From NCBI RefSeq assembly GCF_001306175.1, contig NZ_LGKN01000003.1, positions 1-64,000 on the forward strand: DNA of 64,000 nt, read 5' to 3'. Below are positions 24,593 to 33,706 of this stretch, piece after piece. Position numbers and translations under genes: made by a program. The notes below the pieces were generated by a model that was not told the DNA's origin, ran no database searches, and saw only the letters and a program-made list of their open reading frames with translations. How positions within the stretch are numbered: position 1 is the stretch's first letter; each line of letters begins with the position of its first letter. The stretch is from Ardenticatena maritima. Lineage in GTDB: Bacteria > Chloroflexota > Anaerolineae > Ardenticatenales > Ardenticatenaceae.

Positions 24593-27500
24593 ATGGCTCG
24601 AAACTTCATCACCAACGCCAAAGAGCAAACACTGCGGTCTCGGATCGAGAAGTTGATTCAGCACAGCCAAGAACTCAAGTTTCTGGTTGGTTTTTTTTAT
24701 TTCTCCGGTTGGCGTGAACTCTATAAGGCGCTCAAAGACCGGGATGACCTTACCATCAAAATCCTGGTTGGGCTGGACACCAATCTGCATTTGGGGCAGG
24801 TATTGGAAGTGGCCGACCCCAATGCCTCTGCCATGAGCCAGGAGGAACTGGTGGGGCGGTTCCATGCGTCCCTGCGCACTGCATTGCAGGATGAATCTCT
24901 GGATACGCAGGAGTTCTACGAGCAGGTGACCTTCTTTCTGCGTCTGTTGGATAAAGGGCGGTTGCAAATTCGCAAGACCTTCGATCCCAATCACGCTAAG
25001 CTTTATCTTTTCAAGCTCAAGGAAGAGGGGCAAGCACTCATCAACGCGCCGGGACGTTTTATCACCGGCTCCAGCAACCTGACCCGGGCCGGCCTGCTGG
25101 GTCAGCACGAGTTCAACGTGGAGATTGGCGACTACGGGTGGGAGGACGCGGAGGCCTATTTCGACGAACTCTGGCAGAGCGCCATCCCCTTGAGTGAACT
25201 GTCCGAACGCAAAGAGCAGATCATCCGCATCATCCGCCGCCAGACCCAAGTGGCCGAGATCACCCCTTTCGAAGCCTACGCACTGGTGCTCAAAACCTAT
25301 ATCGACCTCATGGAGCAAAAGACGTTGCGACCTCAGGTCAAACGACTGATGCAAGAGCGGGGCTACACCGTGTACCGCTACCAGGAAGACGCCGTGCAAC
25401 AGGCGTTAACTGTACTAGAGGAATATGGCGGTGTTATTTTGGCTGATGTGGTTGGGTTGGGAAAATCGGTTATTGCCAGCTGGTTGGCACGGGAGGTCAA
25501 CGGGCGTGGATTGGTGATTTGCCCACCGGCACTGGTAGGCGATCCCAAAACACGTGATAGCGGATGGTACAAGTACTTGAGTGATTTTGGTCTCCATGAT
25601 TGGGATGTCTATTCTCTTGGTGTCCTGGATAAGGTGCAGGAGTACTTAGCGAATTACGGAGATGATGTGACGACCATCATCGTGGATGAAGCTCACCGCT
25701 TCCGCAACGAAGATACTGAGGCCTACGAGCGCCTTAGCCAGATTTGCGCGAACCGCAAGGTCATTTTGCTTACCGCTACGCCTTTCAACAACGCTCCTTC
25801 AGACATTTTTGCCCTGCTTAAACTTTTTATTCCACCGGGCAAATCTACCCTGACTTTAGATGAAAAGCTGGCTGCACGTTTTGCACGTTATAACAGCGAG
25901 TTCCGAAAACTCTCCTACATTCTACGTTATGCCGACGCTGGGGGGGAAAAGCAGGCGCGTGCTGAAAAGTATTACGTCGAACTTTTTGAAACTCGCCCTC
26001 CTATTGATAAGGCTCGCGTACAACGTCGCACCCGCACTCTGGCGAATGAAATCCGTGCTGTCATCGAGCCTGTAGTCATTCGCCGTAATCGTCTTGATTT
26101 GAAGCGTGATCCCATCTATCGGGAAGAAGTTACCGCTCTTTCTGAAGTGGCTGATCCAATAGAACTCTTCTACGAGTTAACGCCGGCACAATCGGCTTTT
26201 TACGATCAAGTGATTAACGATTACTTTGGCGAAAGTGGACGATTCCGAGGCGCTATTTACCAACCTTATGCCTATGAACAGCGCAAGCGGGGAGAGGAAT
26301 TGGAAGAAGAATTCACCTATCAGCAGCAGCGCAACCTGTATGAGTTTATGCGCCGGTTGCTCGTGAAACGTTTTGAAAGTTCCTTTGGTGCTTTTGCCCA
26401 GAGTATTCAGAATTTCATTCGAGTGCACGAACAGGTGTTGGCCTTTATCAAAAACAGTAACGGCCGTTATATCTTGGATCGCCAACTTTTGGAGAAGATT
26501 TATGAAGCCGATCCCGAGGAAATTGATGCAGCGTTAGTGGTTTTCATCGAGCGTCTAGCGAAAAAAGAGAATTTGGATCCACGTCATGATCGCATCTATG
26601 AAATTAAAACATTCGATGATCCAGAAGGCTTTTTACAGGATATCCAGTCTGACCTTGAACTCCTGAAAGAAATTGCTGCTCGTATTGACGAGCTTCAACT
26701 GGTTGCACAGGACCCCAAAGCTGAGCGTTTAATCGAAGCGCTTCGAGATATTATTGAGACGCCACCTGCTCCTGGTGAGCCGAAACGGAAAATTATCATC
26801 TTCAGTGAATATTTGGATACAGTAAAACATGTTGCCCCAGTTCTCAAGCGAGCATTTCCTGGGCGTGTGTTAGTTGCTGAAGGTAACTTTAGCAAGAAAT
26901 TCTATGATGATCTCTTGGCAAATTTCGATGCGAGCTACCCACGTGATAAACAGCGGGATGACTATGATATTCTATTAGCCACCGACAAACTTTCTGAAGG
27001 CGTCAACTTGAATAGAGCGGGAGCCGTTATTAACTACGATATTCCTTGGAATCCTACGCGGGTTATTCAGCGTCTGGGACGTATTAATCGCATTGGGCGC
27101 AAGGTTTTTGCACAATTGTACATTTATAACTTTTTCCCGACGGAGCAAGGTGCTGATGTCGTCAAGAGCCGTGAGGTGGCTGCCCAAAAGATGTTTCTTA
27201 TCCATAATACCTTAGGTGAAGATGCGAAGATCTTTGCCCCTGATGAAACTCCCTCTCCGGCTGAGCTTTTCAAACGCATCAATCGCAATCCTGAAGAGGA
27301 AGAAGAAGAGAGTCTGTTGACTAGAGTTAGACAGGCTTTCTTTGCCATACAGCAGCAATACCCTGAATTGGTAGCTCAATTAAATGATTTCCCTGCTCGC
27401 GTCAAGACATCGAAACCTTTTTCTCAGAATGAGTTGCTTGTCTTTCGCCGCAAAGGCTTGCAACTCTTCATTCATGGCGTTCTTGATACGACGACAGAGA

Positions 27501-27973
27501 AACACAGTGTAAGTGCATTGACATTAGAGGACGCATTACCTCATATTCAATGCAAACCAGAAACACCGCGCTTGCCGCTCAGCCCACGCTTTTGGCTTGC
27601 TTATGAGACCATCAAACGATATCGAGAGCATACACCCATGCCTCATAGTGAACAATCCCTTTTAGTCAAGGCTGAGAACAACCTTCGAAGCGCATTAGAA
27701 AAGCATGCAAAAGACTTGCAAGAGTACTTACCATTTATTCAAACACTGTTGCGGGATCTCAAAGAGTTCCAGACCTTGCCCAAGTATACGCTTCGCCGAT
27801 TGACTGTGGTAGAAATGAATAGCAAGGTTTCTGCAAGAGGCATTAGACGCTTTAAGAATGAATTAGAGACCTTACGTCGTTCTCTTGGTGAGAATTATTT
27901 GGATCGCATTGAACAGAAAACAAAGGGTTTTCGGAGTGAAATTATTATTGCTATAGAAAATGTAAAAACATAA
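24593..27973 (+). CDS. PLD-family nuclease domain fused to a SNF2-type helicase
   Basis: 1,126 residues. Residues 1-190 hold a phospholipase-D-like domain with HAKLYLF (His at about 134) and the following ITGSSNLTRAG, as in PLD-type restriction nucleases. The helicase core has Walker A VGLGKS (about 287), VDEAH (about 365), LLTATPFNN and the motif VI region QRLGRINRIGR (about 827). A 250-residue C-terminal extension follows. It probably translocates on DNA and cleaves unmodified targets, with the methyltransferase upstream protecting the host. ATG at 24593 has AAAGAGGAA nine bases upstream. GC is 67% at 25081-25140 but 40-42% in several later lines, suggesting mosaic origin. Confidence 0.85.
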   Translation: MARNFITNAKEQTLRSRIEKLIQHSQELKFLVGFFYFSGWRELYKALKDRDDLTIKILVGLDTNLHLGQVLEVADPNASAMSQEELVGRFHASLRTALQDESLDTQEFYEQVTFFLRLLDKGRLQIRKTFDPNHAKLYLFKLKEEGQALINAPGRFITGSSNLTRAGLLGQHEFNVEIGDYGWEDAEAYFDELWQSAIPLSELSERKEQIIRIIRRQTQVAEITPFEAYALVLKTYIDLMEQKTLRPQVKRLMQERGYTVYRYQEDAVQQALTVLEEYGGVILADVVGLGKSVIASWLAREVNGRGLVICPPALVGDPKTRDSGWYKYLSDFGLHDWDVYSLGVLDKVQEYLANYGDDVTTIIVDEAHRFRNEDTEAYERLSQICANRKVILLTATPFNNAPSDIFALLKLFIPPGKSTLTLDEKLAARFARYNSEFRKLSYILRYADAGGEKQARAEKYYVELFETRPPIDKARVQRRTRTLANEIRAVIEPVVIRRNRLDLKRDPIYREEVTALSEVADPIELFYELTPAQSAFYDQVINDYFGESGRFRGAIYQPYAYEQRKRGEELEEEFTYQQQRNLYEFMRRLLVKRFESSFGAFAQSIQNFIRVHEQVLAFIKNSNGRYILDRQLLEKIYEADPEEIDAALVVFIERLAKKENLDPRHDRIYEIKTFDDPEGFLQDIQSDLELLKEIAARIDELQLVAQDPKAERLIEALRDIIETPPAPGEPKRKIIIFSEYLDTVKHVAPVLKRAFPGRVLVAEGNFSKKFYDDLLANFDASYPRDKQRDDYDILLATDKLSEGVNLNRAGAVINYDIPWNPTRVIQRLGRINRIGRKVFAQLYIYNFFPTEQGADVVKSREVAAQKMFLIHNTLGEDAKIFAPDETPSPAELFKRINRNPEEEEEESLLTRVRQAFFAIQQQYPELVAQLNDFPARVKTSKPFSQNELLVFRRKGLQLFIHGVLDTTTEKHSVSALTLEDALPHIQCKPETPRLPLSPRFWLAYETIKRYREHTPMPHSEQSLLVKAENNLRSALEKHAKDLQEYLPFIQTLLRDLKEFQTLPKYTLRRLTVVEMNSKVSARGIRRFKNELETLRRSLGENYLDRIEQKTKGFRSEIIIAIENVKT

Positions 27974-28030
27974 CTAAGGCTTGGTAGACGTTGATAGGTT
28001 CTCTGCTTGGGAAAAAGAGAAACAGCACCC

Positions 28031-28126
28031 ATGACGAACAAACTTGACATTGCCCCCCTGGAAATCTAGCTGTGGAACGCCACCTGCCCCATTCGCGGGC
28101 AGGTGGACGCGTCTCCGTTCAAAGCG
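28031..28126 (+). pseudogene. decayed start of a type I methyltransferase gene (hsdM remnant)
   Basis: The frame from ATG at 28031 reads MTNKLDIAPLEI, a TAG stop at 28067, then LWNATCPIRGQVDASPFK. The second part closely resembles the conserved HsdM N-terminus (LWDAACxIRGxxDAPKFK, from family knowledge). After about 28126 the match is lost and RAYT copy 2 begins. So an HsdM gene once stood here; the rest is gone. Confidence 0.6.
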
Positions 28127-28163
28127 TGTATCGCGTGTGTGTTGGGGATAGATGGGAGGCATC

Positions 28164-28820
<657 letters not shown>

Positions 28821-28982
28821 CCCCTTTCCAGCGAACATCGGCGGACAGTTGGGGCTGCCTTACGTCGTATAGCGCCTACTCCGGCGTACTGTGCTCGCGG
28901 TACTGGTAGGGGAGTCGTGCACTGGCTATTGTGAGCATAGAGAATCTTGTTCAAAAGCGTTGACTTTAGAGGGAGGCATAAG

Positions 28983-29447
28983 GTGAGTCAGATTGTAGAA
29001 GACGTCATCAAGGCCGCTGAATGGGCATCGCAGGCTCTTCAACAGTCCGGTTATCCAGCGGATTTCTCTCCTTCCAGCCTGTGGTATGTTGATTTTTTCT
29101 TCGACGACCATAGCCGCAATGGGGAGCCAATTCCAGGTGGACTGCTCTCACAGGATATTGGTGTGCGATTGTTCGCCATAGGCGCGTATGTGGGGGAGGT
29201 GCTGCGTCGTCATCTGGGTGGAGAGTGGTATGGAGATGACAATGATCCGCAAGCAGAAATCAACGTCGCATTGCGCCTCAACACAGGGGCCACATGTTGG
29301 CCGGTTCAACGGGTCATAAAGCGATTTGAGAATGGATGGGAGGAGAGTGTGGCTGCTTACGGGGCAGGAATGGGTTTACAGGTGGGGCCACGCCCTCTCC
29401 GTTCACCGCGTACCTCTCCCAAGAAGCCCTGGTGGAAATTTTGGTAG
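28983..29447 (+). CDS. unrecognised 154-residue cytosolic protein
   Basis: Acidic N-terminal half with DFFFDDHSRNGE, then IGAYVGEVLRRHLGGEW, INVALRL, WPVQRVIKRFENG and a basic Pro/Trp-rich C-terminus (KKPWWKFW). The GAY.GEVLRR..GGEW...WP..RV.KRF pattern recurs in small bacterial hypotheticals as I remember them, but I cannot name a function. GTG at 28983 is chosen because GAGGGAGG lies six bases upstream. It follows the RAYT by 162 bases that show no other gene. Confidence 0.6.
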   Translation: MSQIVEDVIKAAEWASQALQQSGYPADFSPSSLWYVDFFFDDHSRNGEPIPGGLLSQDIGVRLFAIGAYVGEVLRRHLGGEWYGDDNDPQAEINVALRLNTGATCWPVQRVIKRFENGWEESVAAYGAGMGLQVGPRPLRSPRTSPKKPWWKFW

Positions 29448-29501
29448 ATAGGCACCTCTTCTCATGTGAATTGAACAATGCCAACGCATGGAGTGGGCGG
29501 A

Positions 29502-29702
29502 ATGTTGCAATTATCGAATCACGACCATTTTCTTGTTATAAAACCAACCTGGGCCAGAGCCCTTAGTTGGGCAGGAATCATCCTTTTTGCCTTTTTTAGC
29601 GTTATGTCGTGGCAAGCGGGTGATCGTAAAGCTGCATTCTTGTTTTTGATTTTCGTTGCTTTTAATGTTTTCACACTTTGTAGGGACGATTGCGATGAAT
29701 GA
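29502..29702 (+). CDS. two-helix membrane N-terminal part of a split PH-like protein
   Basis: 66 residues with two hydrophobic segments (ALSWAGIILFAFFSVMSW and AAFLFLIFVAFNVFTL). ATG at 29502 has GGAGTGGG just upstream. It ends at 29702, eight bases into the next frame. Membrane-anchored bacterial PH-like proteins normally have two helices then a PH domain in one chain, so this looks like the first half of such a gene, broken by a one-base shift or translated as a coupled pair. Confidence 0.5.
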   Translation: MLQLSNHDHFLVIKPTWARALSWAGIILFAFFSVMSWQAGDRKAAFLFLIFVAFNVFTLCRDDCDE

Positions 29703-29982
29703 GGATCTCATCCTATACAAGAATGCGTGGGCAACGTATGGGCTCAGATGGGATGAAGTCGAGCGGATAGCGCTCGATACGGCTTGGCAGGCCATGGCGT
29801 TTATTGGAGAAGACAAAAGGCTTGTGGTAGTGGGCCCACGTTATTGGTCAGGAAAATCAGAAGAGGTGGAAGAGATATTCAGCCTGATAGGTCGGAAAAT
29901 CAGGGAAAGACAAATACTGCTCGATAGTGTTTATGTGGTCAAAGCATGTGAAAGTTCACTGACCCAAGCGACAACCAAATAG
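29695..29982 (+). CDS. PH-like C-terminal part of the split membrane protein
   Basis: 95 residues beginning MNEDLILYKNAWATYGLRWDEV and including DKRLVVVGPRYWSGKSEEVEEIF, which matches the pattern of small PH-like membrane-linked proteins (a W.E(V/I) strand, then KRLV..GP..WSG). The overlap with the upstream frame is ATGAATGA. An AGGGA site precedes the ATG, so independent translation is possible. Function unknown. Confidence 0.5.
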   Translation: MNEDLILYKNAWATYGLRWDEVERIALDTAWQAMAFIGEDKRLVVVGPRYWSGKSEEVEEIFSLIGRKIRERQILLDSVYVVKACESSLTQATTK

Positions 29983-30034
29983 CGCATGCAGACGTCTCTT
30001 CAGTAGGAGCCGAGGCTTTGTAAAAGGGACAAAG

Positions 30035-30084
30035 GAGGCCATGCCGGCGCGGTCGTAGGTTGAGATGCTGGCATGGCCTCTTTA
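30035..30084. terminator. bidirectional terminator between the island and the lipoprotein gene
   Basis: An 11-bp perfect stem GAGGCCATGCC/GGCATGGCCTC around a 24-base loop; TTT follows on the plus strand and T-rich sequence on the minus strand. Confidence 0.6.
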
Positions 30085-30106
30085 CGCGCACTACCGCTCC
30101 CCCTGC

Positions 30107-31608
30107 TTATGGTAACGGGCGCGAGACGACCAGATTATCGAAGTGGACTTCCACGGGCTCAGGCTCCAATGTCCCAGCGACCAGCGCGATGTCGCCGGTG
30201 GCGTAGGTATCGTCGTAGACTTCGCCCAGCAATTCCCCATTCACCCAGAGCGCCAGGTACGTCTCATTGCATACGGCGTTGATCGAATTCATGGCGTTGC
30301 CCTGATAGATGGCGTCTGAATAGGTCCAGTCAATCAGAGGCACATAGTCCTGGTTCTCCACGCGTGCAATGGTGAAGTAGCCGTCGCCGCTGATGAGGAA
30401 CGAATACCCATCCCCATTCGGCTGAACGCGGCACATGACGCCATAGCCATCGTTGTTATTCGTAGGGGCTCCAACTTGTGTCGCTTCAATATAAATGTCA
30501 ACGTTGGGGACACCCAAAGGATACATGCCCCCGCGTATTTCGTTTTGCGTAAGAGCCACAACAGCGTATGCACCGTCAACGTACCCCGCCATTGAGCCGT
30601 CTTCAAATGTCACGCGGTCCCAGCCCGAATTCGGGTCGCTGAAATCATCAACGAGGAGATGGATATCTTGTGGTACGTCGGGTGGTTGTTGCGGCGTTGT
30701 ATCCATCTCGGTAATGTAAAGCGTTCCCTCGACCGCGTCATTTTCGCCGAACGTTCCCACCCAAATGTCGTACTGCCCCTCTGGTGGGTTGAGAATGTCA
30801 ACCAGCGGGTGAATGGTGCCGTTGAAATCGTCACTGCAATGCCAAACCCCGTTGGGGTCGTTCACGATGAGCGCGGTGTCTTCAAGCGCTTGGAAGAAAA
30901 TGCGCAGACGGGCTGAAGACCCTGCCCAGAACAGACGGATGTCAGGCGCTTCGGCGGCATAGCCCGTGCACTCAGCAGAGGGCAGGTTCTGCGCGGCGAC
31001 GTCAACAGCCCCACCCCCGGTGATGGAGATGGTGTACGGGTCAGGCGAAAACCCGGTCGTCAGGTGAATTTCCCCAAACGTCGGGTCCAGCGTGAAGTTG
31101 AGAGCGCCTGCAACACCGGTGACCGTCCAGGTGGCGTCTGCGGTAATGGGCGTGTTCCATTGCAAAGCAACCAAGTTGCCGTCGCAGTCATCGGCTTCGA
31201 GGTCGTATTGCCCCGGCTCGATCATGAAGGTTTGCGCGCCGCCAATGCCAATCGTCTCCGATTCGCCAAGCCAGTCTGCGCCCCATTCCTTGTTCTGCGA
31301 GGGCGAAATGTACACGTAGCAAATGACGCTGTTGGATTGATTGACGAGCGTCAGGGCGACCTGTTGCGTCTCAGGTGGGGTTGTGTGGGTGGTGGCGGCG
31401 TTGGCGGTGCCGTCGGGGGGGGCGCTGTGGGTGGAACAGCCGTCGGCGGCACGGGTGTGGGCAGCTGCTTGGTGATTGCCCCACCTGTTTTGGGCGGGAC
31501 CGCCGTCGGCGTGACGATGGTGACCGTGGGTAGGACGATTTCACACCCCAGAATGGTGATTGAAAAAAGGGCGATCGTGAGGGCAAAGAGGCGTAGGGCG
31601 GTTTTCAT
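30107..31608 (-). pseudogene. surface lipoprotein with Pro/Thr linker, frameshifted at a C8 tract
   Basis: ATG at 31608 (AGGAG upstream) starts MKTALRLFALTIALFSITILGC, a lipoprotein signal with the lipobox Cys. A Pro/Thr-rich linker follows and this frame stops at 31351. The rest of the protein is in the -1 frame, open from the linker (TTPPETQQVALTLVNQSNS) to the stop at 30107. The C-terminal 400 residues are beta-rich with a laminin-G/concanavalin-like end (DDFSDPNSGW, VHFDNLVV). One extra C in the G8/C8 run at 31415-31422 would restore a single chain of about 500 residues. It may be a real mutation, phase variation or a sequence error. Confidence 0.75.
31415..31422 (-). repeat. C8 homopolymer at the lipoprotein frameshift
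   Basis: Eight C residues on the coding strand lie inside the Pro/Thr-rich linker. A 9-C version would join the N-terminal frame to the C-terminal frame. Confidence 0.7.
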
Positions 31609-31893
31609 AAGAAACTCCTTTCGTCCGTGCAAACGTGCTTACCACTCGGTGGGCTCGTCGTGCGCCACGCAAGAGGACCGGTGTGCAAACAGACAATCAG
31701 AGGCGAGGGGCGTTGAATGTGTAGCGGTTCCCCTGAAACAGTCTTGGCTCGCTATAACAAGTGTAGGGTATTATTGCAGGAAATGGCAGGCACATTTGTC
31801 AGCCGAAAGATGTGTACATGCTCACATGCCGGCGAGTGCTTGCATGACATTTGACATAGAGCGAAGCCCCATGCTGGTGGCGCTCTCAATGTC
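31609..31893. other. intergenic region upstream of the lipoprotein gene
   Basis: About 285 bases without a supported gene. It must hold the lipoprotein promoter, but I see no convincing -35/-10 pair. Confidence 0.5.
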
Positions 31894-31917
31894 AAAAGCC
31901 CCCAAGCGGGGGCTTTT
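31894..31917 (-). terminator. intrinsic terminator after the dynamin-like gene
   Basis: AAAAGCCCCC and GGGGGCTTTT pair perfectly around AAGC. Confidence 0.85.
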
Positions 31918-31947
31918 GCGTTGGCGTGAGGTTTTCCGGGCGCGGGC

Positions 31948-33678
31948 TTATGGTATCGTTGGCGTGCCAATCTCGGCTTCGAGGCGGCGCAGCTCAGCTT
32001 CGTATTCGTGCAGCGTGGCGGCGAGTTGCTGCAAATGCTCCTGCTCCGTGCGGACAAATCGCGCGTATGGGGCGATGGCTTCGTTGAGCCGCTTCACACT
32101 CCGCTCAATTTCGTGCGCAAACGCTTCTTCCAGCACACGCACCAATTGCACTTTCAGGTGCTCAATTTTCTCGCGGAACGCTTTTTGGGCTTGCCGCCGA
32201 CGGTATGGAATGATGCCCAGCCCTAACATGCCCAGCGTGCCCGCCGCCAACAGCCCCGTGAGGTCTGCTGCGGAGGTGGTGAGCAGCGCCGTGAGAATCG
32301 TCCCCAAGCCAATCGCGCCCGCCTCGGTGAGCGCCACCTGCGCCAGAGCGCTCTGCACGTTTTCCACCAACATGCGCGCCTCAGCGGAGCGGTCGTAGCG
32401 GGCGAGCACGTCTTGCGCGGCGCGCCCCACGCGGTCCAGCAGGTGGGCGCGGTTGTACTCAAAGCCGCTGGCGGCTTCTTGCGCCGCCCCTTCCAGGTGC
32501 TCGGTGGCGCGGCGTTCGCCCAACAAGCGCGCCATCACACGCCATTGGCGCGCCTCACGGTCAACCATCCAGTCAATCAGGTCTTGCACCTGCCGCTCGA
32601 TTTGCTGCGGCGTGTCGGCAATCACATCGCGCTCAAAGGCTTGACGGAGCGCGCTGGCGTTCAACAGGCTGAAAATGCGCGCAATGCGCAAGGTTTCGTC
32701 GAAAAAGGTTTCGCCGCGCGCCTGCATTTCGTTCAGAATGGCTTGAATTTTGAGGCGGTGGTAGTCAAACTCTTGCTCCATGTCCTGGCGATAGAGCCGC
32801 AGTTGGGTTTCCACCTGCTCAATGGTCGCCAGGTCTTCGGCGAGCAGCGCCTCGCGTTCGTGCAGGCGTTCCAGCGTCTCTGCGAGAATGCGTTTGGCAA
32901 CGCCCAGTGGGCTGGCGAGTTTCAGGCGGACACGTTCCTCAGCGCTCAGCGTTTCAAAGAGGTACGTTTCCAGCGCCGCCCATTCAGGGGGCACGGGCGC
33001 GCCCGACTGTTTGGCTTTGAGCGCCTGGCGTGCGCTCACCGCGAAGATGGTGGGCGTTGTGCCCAGCAGGCGGCTGGCGTTTTCGCGCACAAACTCAACA
33101 ACCGTTGCGCGCGCGTCTTCTTCTTCCAGCAAGTCAATTTTGTTGATGACGAACACAATTTTCTTGCCCCAGTCGCGGATGGTTTGCAGAAAATCGCGCT
33201 CCGATTCGGTGAAGGGGCGGTCGGCGCTGGTGACGAAGAGCACCAGGTCGCTCCGTGGCACAAAATCGCGGCTGATGGCTTCGTGTTCGCGCAGAACGGC
33301 GTTCGTGCCGGGCGTATCCACAATGTGAATCTCGCGCAGGAAGCCGGCGGGGTAGGTGACAACCCAATAGCCTTCTTCGGTGCGGTGCGGCTCTTGTTGG
33401 AGACCGTAGCGCAGGATGTGGATGTGCGCCGTGGTGGGGGTGACGCCTTCGGTGACGTAGCGTTCCCCCAGCAAGGCGTTGATGAGCGCGGATTTGCCGC
33501 TGTTGAATTCCCCAACGATGACCAGCAAAAAGAAGTCGTCCAGGTGTTCCAGCGCTTCATGCAAGCGCTGCATGTGCTCCTCGGGCACGTCCCACGTGGA
33601 AAGCGTGGCGAGGAGATGTTGGAGCAGGCGGCGCTCCTGTTTCAAAAGTGTCGCGTAGCGTTCATTCAGTGTGTGCAT
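31948..33678 (-). CDS. bacterial dynamin-like GTPase
   Basis: 576 residues. The GTPase domain has the P-loop GEFNSGKSALINALLG, the G2 Thr in GVTPTT, DTPGTNA (G3) and NKID (G4). Long helical stalk segments follow, then a hydrophobic hairpin (GAIGLGTILTALLTTS to LGMLGLGIIPY) for membrane insertion and a final coiled coil. Bacterial dynamins remodel or repair membranes. ATG at 33678 is preferred over the frame opening at 33879, which would overlap uvrB. It lies 28 bases after uvrB. The binding site is weak (GGGC). Confidence 0.9.
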   Translation of the reverse strand: MHTLNERYATLLKQERRLLQHLLATLSTWDVPEEHMQRLHEALEHLDDFFLLVIVGEFNSGKSALINALLGERYVTEGVTPTTAHIHILRYGLQQEPHRTEEGYWVVTYPAGFLREIHIVDTPGTNAVLREHEAISRDFVPRSDLVLFVTSADRPFTESERDFLQTIRDWGKKIVFVINKIDLLEEEDARATVVEFVRENASRLLGTTPTIFAVSARQALKAKQSGAPVPPEWAALETYLFETLSAEERVRLKLASPLGVAKRILAETLERLHEREALLAEDLATIEQVETQLRLYRQDMEQEFDYHRLKIQAILNEMQARGETFFDETLRIARIFSLLNASALRQAFERDVIADTPQQIERQVQDLIDWMVDREARQWRVMARLLGERRATEHLEGAAQEAASGFEYNRAHLLDRVGRAAQDVLARYDRSAEARMLVENVQSALAQVALTEAGAIGLGTILTALLTTSAADLTGLLAAGTLGMLGLGIIPYRRRQAQKAFREKIEHLKVQLVRVLEEAFAHEIERSVKRLNEAIAPYARFVRTEQEHLQQLAATLHEYEAELRRLEAEIGTPTIP

Positions 33679-33706
33679 ACAGTGCCCATCGGTTGTCTGT
33701 TTGGGT

